Shown piece by piece: positions 43,696 to 52,616 of a stretch of 64,000 nucleotides of DNA. This DNA comes from Bradyrhizobium tropiciagri (lineage in GTDB: Bacteria; Pseudomonadota; Alphaproteobacteria; Rhizobiales; Xanthobacteraceae). Where the stretch lies: contig NZ_LFLZ01000033.1 in NCBI RefSeq assembly GCF_001189845.1, positions 1 to 64,000 of the forward strand. The letters run 5' to 3'. The notes beneath the pieces are model-generated. The model did not search any database, was not told the DNA's origin, and was given only the letters and a program-made list of their open reading frames with translations. Within the stretch, counting starts at the first letter, position 1; the number at the start of each line of letters is the position of its first letter. The translations under genes and the position numbers were made by a program.

Positions 43696-45393
43696 ATGTC
43701 GGAGACTGCAGGAGTTTTCGCCACCACCGCGCTGAGCGGCTACGAGCTGTTGGCCGATCCGCAACTGAACAAGGGCACGGCGTTCTCCGAGGCGGAGCGC
43801 GAGGCGTTCGATCTGCACGGCCTGCTGCCGCCCAACATCCTGACGCTGGACGAGCAGGTCTCGCGCCGCCTCGAGGCGTTGCGCGGCTACGAGACCGACA
43901 TCGAGCGCTATGCCTTCTTGCGCGAATTGCAGGACACCAACGAGACGCTGTTCTATGCGCTCCTGGTCGGCAATTTGGAAGAGCTGCTGCCGATCGTCTA
44001 CACGCCGACCGTCGGCGAGGGGTGCCAGAAATTCAGCCGGCTGTTTCGCAAGCCGCGCGGTCTGTTCCTGAGCATTCCGCACCAGCACCGGATCGACCGC
44101 ATCTTCGCCCATCCGCGTTTCGATCACGTCGAGGCGATCGTGGTGACCGACGGCGAGCGCATCCTCGGCCTCGGCGACCAGGGCGCCGGCGGCATGGGCA
44201 TCCCGATCGGCAAGCTCGCGCTCTACACCGGCTGCGGCGGCCTGCATCCGGCGACCACGCTGCCGATCATGCTCGACGTCGGCACCGACAATCCGGACTG
44301 CCTGGCCGATCCGCTCTATATCGGCTGGCGCAACGAGCGCGTTCGCGGCCAGGCCTATGACGACTTCATCGAGGCGTTCGTCTCGGCGGTGGTGAAGCGC
44401 TGGCCGCGCGTTCTGCTGCAATGGGAGGACTTCGCCAAGAACAATGCGACGCGGATGCTCGAGCGCTACCGCGACCGGCTCCTGACCTTCAACGATGATA
44501 TCCAGGGCACCGCGGCGGTGGCGACCGGCGCCTTGCTTTCCGCGATCAACGTCACCGGGGTGCCGCTGACCGAGCAGCGCGTCGCCGTGCTCGGCGCCGG
44601 CTCCGCCGGCTGCGGCATCGCCAGCCTGATCCGCGCCGCGATGGTCGATGCCGGCCTGCCTGAGAGCGAGGCGGCGAAGCGCTTCTTCATGGTTGACCGC
44701 GACGGGCTGCTGCTCGAGGGCATGAGCGGGCTCGCCCCGTTCCAGCTGCCGTTCGTGCAAAACAAGTCGGCGATCGCAGGCTGGCAGCTCAGCCATCCCG
44801 ACAAGATCGCGCTGCTCGACGTCGTGCGCAACGCGAGGCCAACCGTGCTGATCGGCGTCTCCGGCCAGGCCGGCGCGTTCTCCGAGCCGATCGTGCGCGC
44901 GATGGCCGAGTGCAATGCGCGGCCGGTGATCTTCCCGCTGTCCAATCCGACCTCGCGCGAGGAAGCGGCGCCGGTCGATATCGAGGCCTGGACCGAGGGG
45001 CGGGCGCTGATCGGCGTCGGCAGCCCGTTCCCGCCGATCACCCGCGACGGCGCGCGCTTCAAGGTCGACCAGACAAACAACTCCTACATCTTCCCGGGCG
45101 TCGGCGTCGGCGCGCTCGCGGTCGGCGCCAGCCGGGTCAGCGACGGCATGTTCATGGCCGCCGCCAAGGCGCTCGCCAGCGTCTCGCCGGCGCGCAACAA
45201 TCCGAAGCACAATCTCTTGCCGCCGGTCAGCGCGCTGCGCGAGGTGGCGCTGACGGTCGCACTGGCGGTGGCGCTGCAGGCGCACAAGGAGGGGCTCGCC
45301 AAGGATGTTCCGATCGACCAGGTCGAGGCGCGCATCCACGCCAAGGTCTGGACGCCGCGCTACGTTCCCTATCGGCGCAGCGATCGGCCTTAG
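43696..45393 (+). CDS. NAD-type malic enzyme (decarboxylating)
   Basis: The 565-residue enzyme matches the MaeA/SfcA type in length and motifs: YTPTVGEGCQKFS, LGLGDQGAGGMGIPIGKLAL, the metal-site block LLQWEDFAKNNATRML, FNDDIQGTAAVATGALL, the nucleotide site VAVLGAGSAGCGIASLI and FPLSNPTSREEA. It decarboxylates malate to pyruvate in the cytosol. The start at 43696 is 13 bp after a GGGGACC stretch. It may share metabolic ties with the dicarboxylate or shikimate-type MFS transporter encoded next, which is inference. Confidence 0.92.
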   Translation: MSETAGVFATTALSGYELLADPQLNKGTAFSEAEREAFDLHGLLPPNILTLDEQVSRRLEALRGYETDIERYAFLRELQDTNETLFYALLVGNLEELLPIVYTPTVGEGCQKFSRLFRKPRGLFLSIPHQHRIDRIFAHPRFDHVEAIVVTDGERILGLGDQGAGGMGIPIGKLALYTGCGGLHPATTLPIMLDVGTDNPDCLADPLYIGWRNERVRGQAYDDFIEAFVSAVVKRWPRVLLQWEDFAKNNATRMLERYRDRLLTFNDDIQGTAAVATGALLSAINVTGVPLTEQRVAVLGAGSAGCGIASLIRAAMVDAGLPESEAAKRFFMVDRDGLLLEGMSGLAPFQLPFVQNKSAIAGWQLSHPDKIALLDVVRNARPTVLIGVSGQAGAFSEPIVRAMAECNARPVIFPLSNPTSREEAAPVDIEAWTEGRALIGVGSPFPPITRDGARFKVDQTNNSYIFPGVGVGALAVGASRVSDGMFMAAAKALASVSPARNNPKHNLLPPVSALREVALTVALAVALQAHKEGLAKDVPIDQVEARIHAKVWTPRYVPYRRSDRP

Positions 45394-45590
45394 GGCCCGG
45401 GACGCATCAGCGTGCCGCGACCTCGGCGGTGCCTGCGGTCAGGCGAGGGCTTCGGCTATCGCCTCGGCCGACTAAAGATCTAGCCTCCATGTTCCATTCC
45501 GCGGGAACTTTCCGGGGCGCCGTGTCGTTTGTACTCAAACGACCCGAATACGCGACATCCACCGGGGGCTTGTCCGAGGGAGACGCTCCC

Positions 45591-46949
45591 ATGGTAACAC
45601 TCGGCTCGACACTCGGCACGTCACCCGGCCGCGACGCCAACCAACTCACGCCAGCCGAGCATCAGCTCCAGCTGCGCCGCGCGGTGATCGCCTCCACGGT
45701 CGGGACCGCGATCGAATGGTATGACTTCTTCCTCTACAGCACCGTCACCGGCCTCGTCTTCGCAAAGCTGTTCTTTCCGCATTCCGATCCCTGGGTCGGC
45801 ACGCTGGAAGCCTTCGCGATCTATGCGGTCGGCTTCATCGCGCGGCCGATAGGCGCTGCGATCTTCGGCCACTATGGCGACCGCATCGGACGCAAGTCGA
45901 CGCTGATCGCGACGCTGCTGTTGATGGGATTGGCCACCGCGGCAGTGGCATTGGTGCCGACCTATTCCAGCATCGGCATCTGGGGCGCGGTGATCCTCAC
46001 CGTGCTGCGCTTCATCCAGGGCGTCGGCGTCGGCGGCGAATGGGGCGGCTCGGTGCTGATGTCGATGGAATGGGCACGCAACGATCGCTCGCGCGGCCTG
46101 ATCGCCTCCTGGCCGCAATTCGGCGTGCCGTGCGGGCTGTTCCTCGCCAATCTTGCCGTGCTCGCCTTCAGCCAGATGTCGGGCGACCAGTTCCTGGCGT
46201 GGGGCTGGCGCGTCCCGTTTGCGCTCAGCATTATGCTAGTCGGCGTCGGCCTCTACATCCGGCTCGGCATTCTGGAAACGCCTGTGTTCACCAAGCTGCT
46301 GGCCGAGCGCAAGGTCGACCGCACGCCGATGCTGACGGTGATCCGCGATCATCCGAAGGAGATCCTGCTGTCCGCCTTCGCGCGGATGTCCGAACAGGCG
46401 CCGTTCTACATCTTCACCGCCTTCGTGTTCTCCTACGGCGTCGGGACGCTGCACATGTCGCGAGACATGTTGTTGACCGCGGTGCTGTCGGCTTCGGTGG
46501 TCTCGTTCGTGTCGATCCCGGTGTTCGGACATCTGTCCGACCAGATCGGCCGCAAGAACATGTACATGATCGGCGCGTTGGTGACCGGCGTCTTCGGCTT
46601 CATCTACTTTGCGATGCTCAATACCGGATCGGTGCCGGTCATCTTCCTTGCGATCATTCTCTCGCTGGTTCCGCACGATATGCAGTACGGGCCGCAGGCC
46701 GCCCTGATCGCCGAAAGCTTCACCGGCCGCCTGCGCTACAGCGGCGCCTCGCTCGGCTACCAGCTCGCATCGGTCATCGCAGGCGGTCCCGCGCCGCTGA
46801 TCGCGACCTGGCTGTTCGGCACCTATCATTCGTCGACTGCGATCGCGATCTACATCGCGCTCTGCGCCGTCATCACGCTGGTCGCAACCGCGCTGATGAC
46901 CGACTACACCGGCAAGGACATCAACGCCGCGGCCGTGCATCAGCGGTGA
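45591..46949 (+). CDS. MFS transporter of the metabolite:H+ symporter (ShiA/ProP-like) family
   Basis: The 452-residue protein has 12 transmembrane helices and the MHS hallmarks VGTAIEWYDFFLYSTVTGLV near the N-terminus, FGHYGDRIGRKSTLIATLLL, GGEWGGSVLMSMEW, and FGHLSDQIGRKNMY in the second half. Members import shikimate, alpha-ketoglutarate, citrate or osmolytes with protons across the inner membrane. The start ATGGTAACACTCGG at 45591 follows GAGGGAGACG; a further upstream ATG at 45489 is less likely. The 197-bp gap before it contains no recognisable gene. It is downstream of the malic enzyme on the same strand. Confidence 0.88.
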   Translation: MVTLGSTLGTSPGRDANQLTPAEHQLQLRRAVIASTVGTAIEWYDFFLYSTVTGLVFAKLFFPHSDPWVGTLEAFAIYAVGFIARPIGAAIFGHYGDRIGRKSTLIATLLLMGLATAAVALVPTYSSIGIWGAVILTVLRFIQGVGVGGEWGGSVLMSMEWARNDRSRGLIASWPQFGVPCGLFLANLAVLAFSQMSGDQFLAWGWRVPFALSIMLVGVGLYIRLGILETPVFTKLLAERKVDRTPMLTVIRDHPKEILLSAFARMSEQAPFYIFTAFVFSYGVGTLHMSRDMLLTAVLSASVVSFVSIPVFGHLSDQIGRKNMYMIGALVTGVFGFIYFAMLNTGSVPVIFLAIILSLVPHDMQYGPQAALIAESFTGRLRYSGASLGYQLASVIAGGPAPLIATWLFGTYHSSTAIAIYIALCAVITLVATALMTDYTGKDINAAAVHQR

Positions 46950-46973
46950 GTCTGAGAAGCATGGGAGAAGCAG

Positions 46974-47351
46974 ATGGTGAAATGGCGAAAGGAATCGGCG
47001 CTTGATCTCTATAACCTTGCCGCAGCGATCGTCCTGCTCGCTGCGCCGTGGTTGTTCGCGCATGCCAATCCGACGGCGGCGATCGATCTCAGGATCAGTG
47101 GTGCCGCCATCGCGATCATGTCGCTGGCGGCGATCGTCGCGTTCGCGATCTGGGAGGAGTGGATCAATCTGTTCGTCGGATGCTGGCTGATCGTCTCGCC
47201 CTGGCTGCTCGGCTTCACCCACACCCGCGCGATGCATTTTGCCATCGCCGCGGGTGCTGTGGTCGCGTTCATGGCGCTGCTCGAGCTGTGGCTCGAATAC
47301 GAGAAGACGCATCTCGGCCCGGCCGCGCCACAGGCCGCCGAAAGACATTAG
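46974..47351 (+). CDS. SPW-repeat membrane protein
   Basis: The 125-residue protein has four hydrophobic segments and two internal repeats, one with APWLFAHANP and one with SPWLLGFTHTRA, each preceded by a WxxxxxG-type helix (EEWINLFVGCWLIV). This is the SPW repeat family of small membrane proteins, of unknown function. It is 24 bp downstream of the MFS transporter gene and could be co-transcribed with it. Confidence 0.8.
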   Translation: MVKWRKESALDLYNLAAAIVLLAAPWLFAHANPTAAIDLRISGAAIAIMSLAAIVAFAIWEEWINLFVGCWLIVSPWLLGFTHTRAMHFAIAAGAVVAFMALLELWLEYEKTHLGPAAPQAAERH

Positions 47352-47391
47352 GAGCCACTGCGGGCGCGATCGCGGATTGACCCTTTCTTTT

Positions 47392-47440
47392 GAGCATGAT
47401 CTCTCCGGAAAACCGCTTCGCACTTTTCCGGATCATGCTC
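47392..47440. repeat. Hairpin repeat, GAGCATGATC type
   Basis: GAGCATGATC at the left and GATCATGCTC at the right enclose TCCGGAAAA and TTTTCCGGA, giving a strong long stem around a CCGCTTCGCAC centre. It is of the same family as the element at 14149-14195. It ends at the stop codon of the small minus-strand gene and could be its terminator. Confidence 0.8.
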
Positions 47441-47712
47441 TAGCAACCGCGGCAAATGCCCCTGATCTTGCGGTCGACGATCGCATCCTCCTGATCGATG
47501 GTCTGCTGCGACGCCGATGCCGCCGCCGGAATGTCGGCGGCGCGTGGCTGGCGATGGCCAACCGGCGCCGACCACGGTCGCGTAGCGGTTTCATTTGAAG
47601 CGTAAGCGTTGGGCTCCTGCACCGCCGATTGTGTGAAGGACGAGGTCGCCAATGCCGCGGACAGGATTGCAGCGAGGCCAATCTGTTTGCCCAGGCGCCG
47701 AAGATCGCTCAT
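47440..47712 (-). CDS. Small exported hypothetical protein
   Basis: The 90-residue protein starts MSDLRRLGKQIGLAAILSAA and has a signal peptide with likely cleavage near SSFTQS. The mature part is polar and Pro/Ala-rich, ending in DRKIRGICRGC with two cysteines. The ATG at 47712 has GGAG seven bases upstream; the frame extends a few codons further, to 47730. I do not recognise the family. It diverges from the next small exported protein gene. Confidence 0.6.
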   Translation of the reverse strand: MSDLRRLGKQIGLAAILSAALATSSFTQSAVQEPNAYASNETATRPWSAPVGHRQPRAADIPAAASASQQTIDQEDAIVDRKIRGICRGC

Positions 47713-47917
47713 GAGAAATCTCCATGTCATTATCGCCGCGTTGTGCGCGGCCCTGGTGAATGGAGTGCCGCTGTCATTCCGGTATTCCCCGCTCCATCTG
47801 ATGCGATGGGAGGCGATCGCGGTTCGGTGATCGCGCGTGAGGAAATATTTTCGAACGTTGACGGTCTTGGGTCACAGGAGCCGAGCTTGGTCGGCTTCAT
47901 CCACGCGGAGAATTCCT

Positions 47918-48148
47918 ATGACCAAATTGACCTTCGCTGCGCTTGCGCTGGTTGCGGCAGCTGCGTATTCGGCTCAGGCGTCGGCCGCCCACAACAATGC
48001 TGCGGCGCGGCGTGCCCATGCCTCGATGACGGCGACGACGACACCGGTCAGCAGCAAGACGACTGATTGCGTGCGTGCGCCGAACGTCGGATCGTTCGCG
48101 ACCGCGCCCTTCACCGAACCGCCCTGCATGCCCGGCACGATGCGCTGA
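47918..48148 (+). CDS. Small exported hypothetical protein
   Basis: The 76-residue protein begins MTKLTFAALALVAAAAYSAQ and has an evident signal peptide (cleavage near ASAAHN). The mature part is small and has two cysteines (TDCVRAPN, EPPCMPG) that could form a disulfide. The start has CGGAG nine bases upstream. No family recognised. It is one of three small exported proteins in 1.2 kb. Confidence 0.6.
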   Translation: MTKLTFAALALVAAAAYSAQASAAHNNAAARRAHASMTATTTPVSSKTTDCVRAPNVGSFATAPFTEPPCMPGTMR

Positions 48149-48325
48149 CCACACGCAGCGGAAAGTCCCGGACCTCTGGTCCGGGGTTTCCCGGCCATGC
48201 GCGGTCGTTGGGATGCGACCGGGATTGAGCGTGACCCACGTCACAGGCGGGCTGCTGCAATCATGCGAACAGTGCGGCGTCGGAGCTGGCGCGTGGTGCC
48301 CGGCCCGAGTTCAAGGAGACGTCGC

Positions 48326-48592
48326 ATGACACGCAATTCGCTTATTGCTTTCGCTGCCGTTGTCGCGTTCGGCGTTACCGCGCTGGGCTCCGCACAGGCG
48401 GGCAGACTTCCCATGGCGCCGCCGAAGAATGTCGGCGCGAAACTGCCGCCGGGCGGCTCGGGCGGCCCGCATCGCCAGCCGGTCGATCCGCAGCCCTCAC
48501 TCGGAAGTGGTTACAGTGGTGACAGCGCGGGTGGCAGCGGCGGCGGCGGGTATATGGGCGACCCCAACCATCCCGGCCACGAGCAGTTCTGA
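48326..48592 (+). CDS. Small exported Gly/Pro-rich hypothetical protein
   Basis: The 88-residue protein begins MTRNSLIAFAAVVAFGVTAL and has a signal peptide (cleavage near GSAQAG). The mature part is low-complexity, rich in Gly, Pro and Ser (SGDSAGGSGGGGYMGDPNHP). AAGGAGAC lies eight bases upstream of the start. It is likely periplasmic or surface-exposed; no family recognised. Confidence 0.6.
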   Translation: MTRNSLIAFAAVVAFGVTALGSAQAGRLPMAPPKNVGAKLPPGGSGGPHRQPVDPQPSLGSGYSGDSAGGSGGGGYMGDPNHPGHEQF

Positions 48593-48626
48593 AAACGCAA
48601 ACGGCCCCGAACCTGGTTCGGGGCCG
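48590..48626 (-). terminator. Terminator after the FAA-hydrolase gene
   Basis: CGGCCCCGAACC and GGTTCGGGGCCG form a 12-bp stem. On the minus strand it is followed by TTTGCGTTTT, a U-tract that fits termination of the FAA-hydrolase gene, which ends 28 bp upstream on that strand. It may also stop plus-strand read-through, although the plus-strand U-run is absent. Confidence 0.75.
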
Positions 48627-48654
48627 CGGTCTGCGGGCGGATCGGATCCGGAGT

Positions 48655-49356
48655 CTACTCGGGCTTGCCGATCGTCACGGCGAGCTTGCCGACGCCGTCG
48701 ACGCCGCATTCGAGCTTGTCGCCGACCTGCAGCTGCGAGACGCCGGCGGGGGTGCCGGTCATGATGATGTCGCCGGCGGCGAGCTTCACCTGCTGCGAGA
48801 GCTGCCAGATGATCTCAGGCACGTTCCAGATCAATTCGTTGAGGTCGCCCTTCTGCGCTTCCTTGCCGTTGACGGTGAGCCAGATCTTGCCGCTCGAGGG
48901 GTGGCCGATCTTCGAGGCCGGCTGGATCGCGGAGCAGGGCGCGGAATAGTCGAACGACTTGCCGATCTCCCAGGGCCGCTCCTTCTTGCGCGAGGCGATC
49001 TGCAGGTCGCGGCGGGTCAGGTCGATGCCGACGGCATAGCCGTAGACATGCTCGAGCGCCTTGTCGGCGGGAATGTTGAGCCCGCCGCTCTTCATCGCCA
49101 CCACCAGTTCGACCTCGTGATGCAGGTCCTTGGTCAGCGGCGGATAGGGGATCGTCGCACCATCAGGCACCAGCATGTCGGCATGCTTGCCGAAGAAGAA
49201 CGGCGGCGCACGCTCGTCATTGCCCATCTCCCTGATATGCTCGAGATAGTTGCGGCCGACGCACCAGATGCGACGGACCGGATAGGTGCCGGATTCGCCG
49301 ACGACGGGAAGCGAGGGCTGCGGGGGAAGCGGAATGACGGTGGAGGCGGCGTTCAT
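48655..49356 (-). CDS. Fumarylacetoacetate hydrolase family protein
   Basis: The 233-residue protein has the FAH-fold metal ligands in DLHHEVELVV and AVGIDLTRRDLQ and the terminal MTGTPAGVSQLQVGD block. Small members of this length include fumarylpyruvate hydrolases and related acylpyruvases acting in aromatic or organic-acid catabolism in the cytosol. It is a single-gene unit with a terminator at its 3' end. The substrate is not determinable. Confidence 0.88.
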   Translation of the reverse strand: MNAASTVIPLPPQPSLPVVGESGTYPVRRIWCVGRNYLEHIREMGNDERAPPFFFGKHADMLVPDGATIPYPPLTKDLHHEVELVVAMKSGGLNIPADKALEHVYGYAVGIDLTRRDLQIASRKKERPWEIGKSFDYSAPCSAIQPASKIGHPSSGKIWLTVNGKEAQKGDLNELIWNVPEIIWQLSQQVKLAAGDIIMTGTPAGVSQLQVGDKLECGVDGVGKLAVTIGKPE

Positions 49357-49509
49357 GAACGGGTCCCGGAGGGTTGAAGGAGGGAGCGCGGGCGGTTTTT
49401 ACGCGGTTACGGCGCTGGGGGCTAGAGGCTGCGGTTGCGTCAGGCGCAGAGGTGAGGCCAGCTTTCCGCCGAGCGCGGCCGGCTTCGGCCAGCGAGGGCG
49501 GTGATACCG

Positions 49510-50697
49510 ATGCGGAGGTGGCTTTCGATCGGCCTTGCCCTGATTGCCGCGGTCCTGTTCGTTTCCGCCGTGCGGTTCTTTGTGGTCGCCCCGGAACGGA
49601 TCGACCGGGGGCAGAACAAGGTCCAGCGCGTAGCCGTGGACATCACGCCCGCCGCGCAGGCCTTGCAGGCGACGCTCGACGTCGCGGACATGCATGCGGA
49701 CAGCCTGCTGTGGAAGCGCAACCTGATCGCGCGATCGGATCGCGGCCATATCGACCTGCCGCGCCTGATCGAGGGCCGCTACGCGCTGCAGGTGTTCTCG
49801 TCGGTCACCAAGTCGCCGAAGGGCCAGAACTATGATGCCAACGCCGGCGACACCGACACGATCACGAACCTCGCCATCATCGACCTGCAGCCGATGCGGA
49901 CGTGGTTCTCGTTGCTGCAGCGCTCGCTGTGGCATGCCGAGAAACTGCACAGCTTCGCCGACAAGTCCGCCGGACGGCTGCGCGTGATCACGACCGCGGC
50001 CGATATCGACCGCCTGCTCGCGGACCGCAAGAACGGCATGACGGTGGTCGGCGGAATGCTCTCGATCGAGGGCCTGCAGGATCTCGAGGGCAACATCGAC
50101 AATCTCGACGTGCTCTACGCCGCCGGATTCCGGATGGCCGGTCTCGCGCATTTCTTCGACAATGATGTCGCAGGCTCGATGCACGGCGTGGCCAAGGGCG
50201 GGCTGACGCCGCTCGGCCGGCAGGTGGTGCAGCGGATGGAGGCGATGGGAATGATCGTCGACCTCGCCCATGCGAGCCACGCGACGGTTGCAGATGTGTT
50301 GGCGATGGCGAGCCGCCCGGTGGTTTCGAGCCACGGCGGCGTTCAGGCGACCTGCAAGGTCAACCGCAATCTCACCGACGATGAGGTGAGGGGCGTCGCG
50401 CGCACCGGCGGCGTGGTCGGCATCGGCTTCTGGCAAGGCGCGGTCTGCTCGCTCGATCCGAACAATGTCGCGCGCGCAATCGCCCATGTCCGCGACCTCG
50501 TCGGGATCGACCATGTCGGCCTCGGCTCGGATTTCGACGGCTCGACCACCACGGGATTCGATGCGAGCGGGATTGCCGCCGTGACCCAGGCGCTGATGTC
50601 GAGCGGCTTCTCCGAGGACGACATCCGCAAGGTCATGGGCGGCAACGTCCTGCGCGTGCTGCGCGCAGGCATTGTCGCCAAGGACGGCAAGGGATGA
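49510..50697 (+). CDS. Membrane-anchored dipeptidase (peptidase M19)
   Basis: The protein of about 395 residues starts MRRWLSIGLALIAAVLFVSA, a signal anchor. The metallopeptidase M19 motifs follow: VADMHADSLLW (D-x-H), the metal and active-site blocks VDLAHASHAT, VVSSHGGVQ and VGLGSDFDGST. M19 enzymes cleave dipeptides, often D-amino-acid-containing ones, in the periplasm. A GTG at 49501 gives a start three codons earlier. It converges with the ABC exporter gene, with stop codons one base apart, if the frameshift in that gene is corrected. Confidence 0.85.
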   Translation: MRRWLSIGLALIAAVLFVSAVRFFVVAPERIDRGQNKVQRVAVDITPAAQALQATLDVADMHADSLLWKRNLIARSDRGHIDLPRLIEGRYALQVFSSVTKSPKGQNYDANAGDTDTITNLAIIDLQPMRTWFSLLQRSLWHAEKLHSFADKSAGRLRVITTAADIDRLLADRKNGMTVVGGMLSIEGLQDLEGNIDNLDVLYAAGFRMAGLAHFFDNDVAGSMHGVAKGGLTPLGRQVVQRMEAMGMIVDLAHASHATVADVLAMASRPVVSSHGGVQATCKVNRNLTDDEVRGVARTGGVVGIGFWQGAVCSLDPNNVARAIAHVRDLVGIDHVGLGSDFDGSTTTGFDASGIAAVTQALMSSGFSEDDIRKVMGGNVLRVLRAGIVAKDGKG

Positions 50698-52508
50698 TCA
50701 GCCCGTGGCGCTGATCGGCGCCAACGCCAGCGGCGACGGATCGTGGTGGTGCTGCAGGCGGAAGAACGAGGCGTAGCGGCCGCCGCGGCGCAGCAGCTCC
50801 TCGTGCGCCCGCGCTCGACGATCTCGCCGCCCTCGACCACCAGGATCGCATCGGCATGCATGATGGTGTGCAGGCGGTGCGCGATCACGATCGTGGTGCG
50901 GCCCTGGCAGAGATGCTCGATCGCTTCCTGCACCTGCTTCTCGGACTCCGAATCGAGCGCGGCGGTGGCCTCGTCGAGCAGGATGATCGGCGCGTTCTTG
51001 ATCAGCGCGCGGGCGACCGCGATGCGCTGGCGCTGGCCGCCGGACAGTTGCGTGCCGTGCTCGCCGACCGGCGTGTCGTAGCCGAGCGGGAAGCTCATGA
51101 TGAAGTCGTGCGCGCAGGCGGCCTTGGCGGCGTCGACGATCTCGGCCTCGCTGGCACCTTGCTTGCCGAACGCGATGTTGGCGCGGATGGTGTCGCGGAA
51201 CAGATAGACGTCCTGGCCGACATAGGCAGTCTGCTGGCGCAGCGACTTGCGCGAGACCTGGGAGATCGACTGTCCGTCGATCAGGATCTCGCCCTCGCTC
51301 GTCTCGTAGAAGCGCAGCAGCAGGGCCAGCACCGTCGATTTGCCGCCGCCGGAGGGACCGACCAGCGCGGTCACCTTGCCGGGTTCGGCGACGAAGCTCA
51401 TGCGGTTCAGCACCGGCTCGCCGGGCCGGTAGGCGAAGCTCAAGTCGCGCAGTTCGATCCGCGCGTCGGAGAGCTGCAGCGCCGGCTTGTCGTCGTCGGC
51501 CTGCTCGCTCGCCGGGCTGTCGACGACCTCGAGCAGCATTCGCGCGCCGACCAGCTGGCTGTTGAGGTCGATGTTGAGCCGCGCCAGCCGCTTGGCCGGC
51601 TCGGTCGCCATCAGGAAGGCGGTCAGGAAGGTGAAGAACTGGCCGGGCGTGGAACCGAGCGCGACCACGCTGTAACCGCCATACATCAGGCAGCCGGCGA
51701 CCGCGAAGCCGCCGAGCATCTCCATCAGCGGGTTGGAGCGGTTGGCGACGCGCGCCATCTTGTTGGCGTTGCTCTCGACGATCGCGATGTTCTCGTCGAT
51801 CCGCTGCTGCATAGTGTCTTCCAGCGTGAACGCCTTCACGGTGCGGATGCCCTGCAGCGATTCCTGCATCGTCTCCATGATGTCGGCGGTGCCGGTGAAC
51901 TGGTTGTGGGCGAGGCCCTTGATCCGCTTCACCAGCCTGCGCAGCATCAGCATCGCCGGCGGCACCGCCACCAGCCCGATGAACGACATCAGCGGGTCCT
52001 GCCAGACCATGACGGCGAGCATGCTGATCAGCATCAGGAAGTCGCGGCCGATCGCATTGACGAGCATGTTGAGCACGTCGGTGATCGACTTGGCGCCGGC
52101 GGTGAGCCGCGCCAGGAATTCCGAGGAGTGCCGCTGCGAGAAGAAGCCGATGCTTTCGCTCATCAGCTTGGCGAACAATTGGCGCTGGTTCCGCGCCAGG
52201 ATCGCGTTGCTGATCTTCGACAGGATCACCATGTGGCCGTAGGTCGCCACGCCCTTGACGAACAGCAGCACCACCGTGACCCCGGCGAACATGGCGATGC
52301 CGGGGATGTTCTTGTCGACATAGGCCTGGTTGATGACCTGGCCGAGCACATAGGTGGCGGCCGCCGTCGAGCCGGCCGCAACCGCCATCAGGGCGAACGC
52401 CGTCAGATAGCGCCGCCAGTAGGTGATCCCCTGTTCCGTGACCAGGCGGCGGATCAGGATCGCCGCACCGTAGGGATCGTCGGTAATTTTCTTTGGAAAC
52501 TGAGCCAT
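50698..52508 (-). CDS. ABC exporter (MsbA-like half-transporter), frameshifted near the C-terminus
   Basis: The protein has an N-terminal six-helix exporter domain (to about residue 330) and a nucleotide-binding domain with Walker A GPSGGGKST, signature LSGGQRQR and Walker B IILLDEATAALDSES. It would flip lipid-linked or LPS-type substrates at the inner membrane. Near 50808 one base seems missing: the reading after GGEIVERGR continues naturally in the next frame as HEELLRRGGRYASFFRL, ending at a stop at 50698. Uncorrected, it runs on for about 120 residues antisense to the dipeptidase gene, to 50343. The break lies beyond the catalytic motifs, so a product may still be active. Confidence 0.8.
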
Positions 52509-52616
52509 CCGCGTTCCATTGACGGCGGGCAGCGCCGGCCGTCAGGGTTGCGGACCTCCTTGCCCGCTTGGCGGGGCTTTTTCAAGCACAATAACGGCTT
52601 GATAACGGCTTGATTT

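Noticed and set aside
50856..52613. Long plus-strand open frame antisense to the ABC exporter
   Set aside because: The minus strand carries Walker A, signature and Walker B motifs; the antisense frame has none.
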